Assembly (NCBI GenBank): GCA_036345935.2
Contig: JADWOT020001368.1
Coordinates: forward strand, 62,001 to 126,000
From: Taenia hydatigena
Lineage: Eukaryota > Platyhelminthes > Cestoda > Cyclophyllidea > Taeniidae
Length of the DNA stretch: 64,000 nucleotides
Reading direction: 5' to 3'
Positions 60,791 through 64,000 of this stretch are shown piece by piece. Below the pieces are notes generated by a model. The model was not told where the DNA came from, searched no databases, and saw only the letters and a program-made list of their open reading frames with translations. The first letter of the stretch is position 1, and every line of letters begins with the position of its first letter. Position numbers and translations under genes: made by a program.

Positions 60791-61479
60791 TCATCTTAAC
60801 CTCCTCCACACTGACCTCATTTACGTGCGTCGTCGCAACTAGTGTATTTTACTTATCAAGGTAAACTATAGTCAGCGTCTTCAAGTTTGTCGCTTGATAG
60901 AAACTTACATTTCTTCCACGAAACATATTCCTCCGAACCACATTTAGATGTATTGTTAGAGAAATGGGTAAATGAAAACATTTAGGAAAATTTGAAAAAA
61001 AGGAGACATAGATTAGAGGACGCAGTGCCACAGAACTGTACAGACACTTCCGATGGTAGCCCTTCTCTATCCTCTTACCCTTGTCTCTCTTCCAACCATT
61101 CTTTCGTGGCTTTCAGCCTAGTGAGCGTGTATTTTCCTCTCTACTAGAGAGGTGCAACGACCGCCATTGCCATCCCTGGGCTATAGGCATGCAGTTAGGA
61201 ATCAGCAACAAAAGCGCACCTTTATCAGCTTTATAGCAATCACTAGGAGTTCGTTGTCAATATCATTACCGGACTTATACCTCGCGTTGCCTTTTAATTG
61301 CCGAAAGCTGAAGAAAAACTTTATAGACAAGGCAGCGCATTTCCTTTAAAGCACATTAGTATTGGTGGTCCGTCTCATCTTCCTCCGCCGCCTTTGCATG
61401 CGCTATCATGCACAGAATTTAACCGAAGTAAAAAAGCACGAAGTGAAGTGATATCTACTCCCACAAATAACCCACAAGG

Positions 61480-61848
61480 GGTGCCGTCTAAGTCTAACAC
61501 CAGATGGCGCTGAGAGACACCACGCGATGACACGTGCCGCTAATCGATTCACACTTGTAGGATTTAAAATGGAGCATCGCACAGCAGCGCCGGACATTAT
61601 TGTCGAGGCATTGTTTCGCATCCTGCTGCTCATCCCTCTCCGTGGATTTGTCCCTTTTATTCACTTGGTCGTCAATGCCTTCCCTTTGCTCCTTTATTCT
61701 CCTCCTATTCGGGCTTCTTTTATTTTTTTGCTCTTATCGCCTCCTTCGCCATCTTAGCACCAATCTTAACCACCCGGCCCGCCGTTCCGGAGAAGCCAAA
61801 AGGCCAAAACAGATAGCTACAGTAGAAATTAGTAGTAAATTATGCTAA
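61480..61848 (+). repeat. Dispersed repeat Q, copy 2
   Basis: Inverted partner of 43238-43603. The shared frame starts before ATG at 61527, and the NHPARRS segment appears in another frame (61765 onward), so an indel separates them. A C/T-rich run (61852-61882) follows directly. Confidence 0.8.
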
Positions 61849-62904
61849 TAACCCCTTCTCCTCTCCTCTCCTCTTCTCTCCATGGGTTATTTCCTTCCAT
61901 CCTCCACCCTTTCTCTATTTCTTTTGCATGTCAATTCAATATTATCAAATCTGTAATCCAGTGTTAATCACATAGATAAGGAAACTATCTTTAGCCCCTT
62001 TCAATGTGCTGCTGAAAAGTTAAAATTCTTCAAGTTTAAATCAGATGGCTAAGTAAGTGGGTAGGTGAATCAGTTGAGGGATAGATGGGAGGGAGTGGAA
62101 ACGAAATACGGAATTTTGAATTACAGCACTGTGAAGAATTATCCTATGGTGTCCATGTCCAATTCTCTTTTCTCCTTCCCACTCTGTCTCATTCCATGGA
62201 CTCGGCTTCACATCACTTTGCCACTTTACCAGTTCTATATATCTTTTAGATGTGCATTCAGGCTCTTTATTAATGCAGTGCAATAACACCGCCAAGCAGA
62301 GCATTAGAGACAGGCAGCAAAGACGCATCGTCTTTACTGCAACATTCATTCTTAGGGTGAGTGGTAAATATCTCTGGTTAACTTTTATCCTTCACAAAGT
62401 TTGCTGTGCCGCGCTTAACATTCATGTATTTTTCATGCCTTTACATTCACCAACTAAGTAGCAGCAACAAGAGACATGATGCACATTAATAATAACTTGC
62501 TCGTTATGTATATTCTACTGCAAAAGCCCCGTAGCATGATATGGAGGACTAGGCTTGACTAGATCTGACTAGATTGCACTCAATAGGAAGAGAGTAGACT
62601 AGTCAACTCATTGATTATGACAGACTTGCTCAAAGTAAATAATAGAGTGGACAGGGCTACCAGTTCTTCCAAGTTTGGCTTATACTAAGAAGCGCCTTTT
62701 GCGTTATTATCAAAGTCAGCCTAACAACACTCGAATTTGATTTGTCCAATCCGCTCAACACAACTCGATGCCATGTAAAATGAGGTCTTCTCTTCCTTCC
62801 TATCTTTCTTGCAGACACTAAAGACCAAAGTACTAATACTGTAAGTAGACCTATCGACGGCGCCGGAACGGAAGGAAAGCAACTCTCTTCCCTACATCCC
62901 CTTG
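61849..62904. other. Unassigned sequence between repeats Q and P
   Basis: It begins with a C/T-rich tract (61852-61882). Otherwise nothing is recognised. Confidence 0.5.
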
Positions 62905-64000
62905 CTTATGCTCCACTGCAACGCGCCTTCAATGAGTACCTTCTTTATCTCCTACTACGACGTTCTACATTCTTCCAGGCATTGCGCCTTACACTTTGTT
63001 GCACTGTTTGTGCTCTATGCATTCAATTTAACCGGAACAGAGGAGTTGGTGCTCCCTGCTTCTTACTTTCTTGTCTTTATTTATTTAGTTTAGTGGTACA
63101 AGAAACCTTCACCTCTCTGCCCCTAACGCTGCGCTCGCCTTCCACTTCTTCAAAATTGGCTTCAATTTGCCACAGCCTCCCAATCCCCTACATCTCTCTA
63201 CTACACTCACTCTACCCTATGACAGAAAATCAACATTGCCACGATTCATAACCTACATCACACCAGCATAAGCTATACTGCATCAAACTCGATCGCGCTT
63301 ATCCTATGACCAAAACTTATTTTTTGTATATCATGGCCTGCATCCCTGTTAATTATCCATTCCTACTTTTCTGTCACTGTAGTTTGTTCCACACCACTTC
63401 GCTTCAATTTCGTCTCCCACTCCTACTCCACTTACCCCCTCGAGAGCGAAGGTGAACACGCTGATCCTATTTCCCACTTCGTAATTTGTAGACTTGACCA
63501 ACTCCTACCCCATCATCTCACTGTCCAATTCTTTTCTCCCTATAGAGGGTTACCCTACCTGGCACTCTGCATTAACGGATAAGAACGTGCATTCCCGCCC
63601 CCGACAGACCAATCGCTCCTTTTCACCATGTATCTCTGCCTGCCTGCCTGTTTTCTGTCTGGTCCAGTTTGTGTGTGTCAGTGCTCACGTTTATTTTCGT
63701 CCTTTTAGAGGGTCGCCTCCATCGGCGTCCCACCACCCGGTAGGAACCTCTGTGTGCGTGTGTGCCTGTTTGTATGTGAGCGCGAAGGCACATTCATCTC
63801 ACCCTCCTCTCCTAACCTGTCCTTCTAGTCTACCAAGTCGACAGTTCTATCCTGGGTGAAGTAAGATCTCCCTTAGTTGTTTGTTGTGTGGTTATTAGTT
63901 GCCTTATTAATTTCAACTTTAGTTCCCACCAACACCTTATCAACCACCCACCCACTCACCCACATACCCGCATAATTACTTTACTACATGTAATCGCCGT
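62905..64000 (+). repeat. Dispersed repeat P, copy 2 (reaches the window edge)
   Basis: This is the partner of 42090-43110, about 20.8 kb away in the same orientation, at roughly 70-75% identity in alignable blocks. It has extra sequence around 63610-63700, including a short CTGC tandem (GCCTGCCTGCCTG, 63649-63661). The end of the copy may lie beyond 64000. Confidence 0.75.
63947..63969 (-). other. Potential G-quadruplex
   Basis: The minus strand has four GGG runs with loops TATGT, TGAGT and T. It lies at the end of repeat P copy 2. Confidence 0.45.

Larger units (their letters stand above)
59775..61479. other. Unassigned sequence upstream of the RRM exons
   Basis: No further exon could be supported. 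A minus-strand frame at 60186-60491 carries SVRRYSD and CSLRLKTKS, faintly like the end of non-LTR endonuclease domains, but not enough to call. A (GACT)n run at 60028-60042 and the repeat Q tail (60700-60790) lie here. Confidence 0.45.

Noticed and set aside
1..64000. CRISPR array, operons, bacterial promoters or ribosomal RNA genes
   Set aside because: No regularly spaced identical repeats, no closely packed same-strand genes, no 5S/18S/28S landmarks. Splice sites and LTR elements indicate nuclear eukaryotic DNA.

Overview
The window looks like nuclear DNA from a multicellular eukaryote. It is almost entirely non-coding and repeat-rich. I saw no operons, ribosome-binding sites or long reading frames. 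It carries tRNA genes without an encoded CCA, GT-AG splice sites, LTR-retrotransposon pieces and a worn non-LTR reverse-transcriptase fragment. Reading-frame lengths (longest 182 codons) fit chance for about 43% GC, so length alone was not taken as evidence of a gene. A parasitic flatworm or a similar repeat-laden invertebrate would fit, but nothing in the sequence proves the lineage.

Layout. A 2.2-2.6 kb sequence is present twice in inverted orientation, at 2.39-4.59 kb (copy A) and 39.46-42.09 kb (copy B). A diverged third copy lies at 50.29-51.19 kb. A and B are roughly 80-90% alike except for a 467-bp core that is essentially identical. That core holds a possible cysteine-rich terminal exon whose cysteine pattern recurs in a different sequence at 47.6 kb. 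At 14.2-15.4 kb there are three tRNA-like remnants. At 17.3-24.4 kb a smaller inverted repeat encloses a tRNA-Ser(GCT), a tRNA-Phe-like remnant lacking its anticodon arm, a G-quadruplex motif, a perfect 12-bp hairpin, a short direct repeat and a 110-bp foldback.

At 24.4-30.7 kb, and again at 57 kb, there is an LTR retrotransposon family in minus orientation. One member (29.6-30.7 kb) is a compact element with two LTRs, a polypurine tract and a primer-binding site complementary to the 3' end of tRNA-Leu, with very little between them. From 42.1 kb on there are two further dispersed sequences, P (direct copies at 42.1 and 62.9 kb) and Q (inverted copies at 43.2 and 61.5 kb), plus a reverse-transcriptase fossil at 44.8 kb.

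The one gene I recognise by protein family is on the minus strand at 58.57-59.77 kb. It encodes an acidic N-terminal segment, a Pro/Ser/Asn/Gln-rich segment and a single RRM RNA-binding domain. Two in-frame stops interrupt it, each lying inside a 27-33 nt GT-AG segment whose length is a multiple of three. It is therefore either a gene with micro-introns or a decaying copy. The rest of the window (for example 4.6-14.2, 31-39 and 51-57 kb) shows nothing I can name. Two stretches (25.2-28.8 and 35.7-36.4 kb) are listed as coding-like but undecided.
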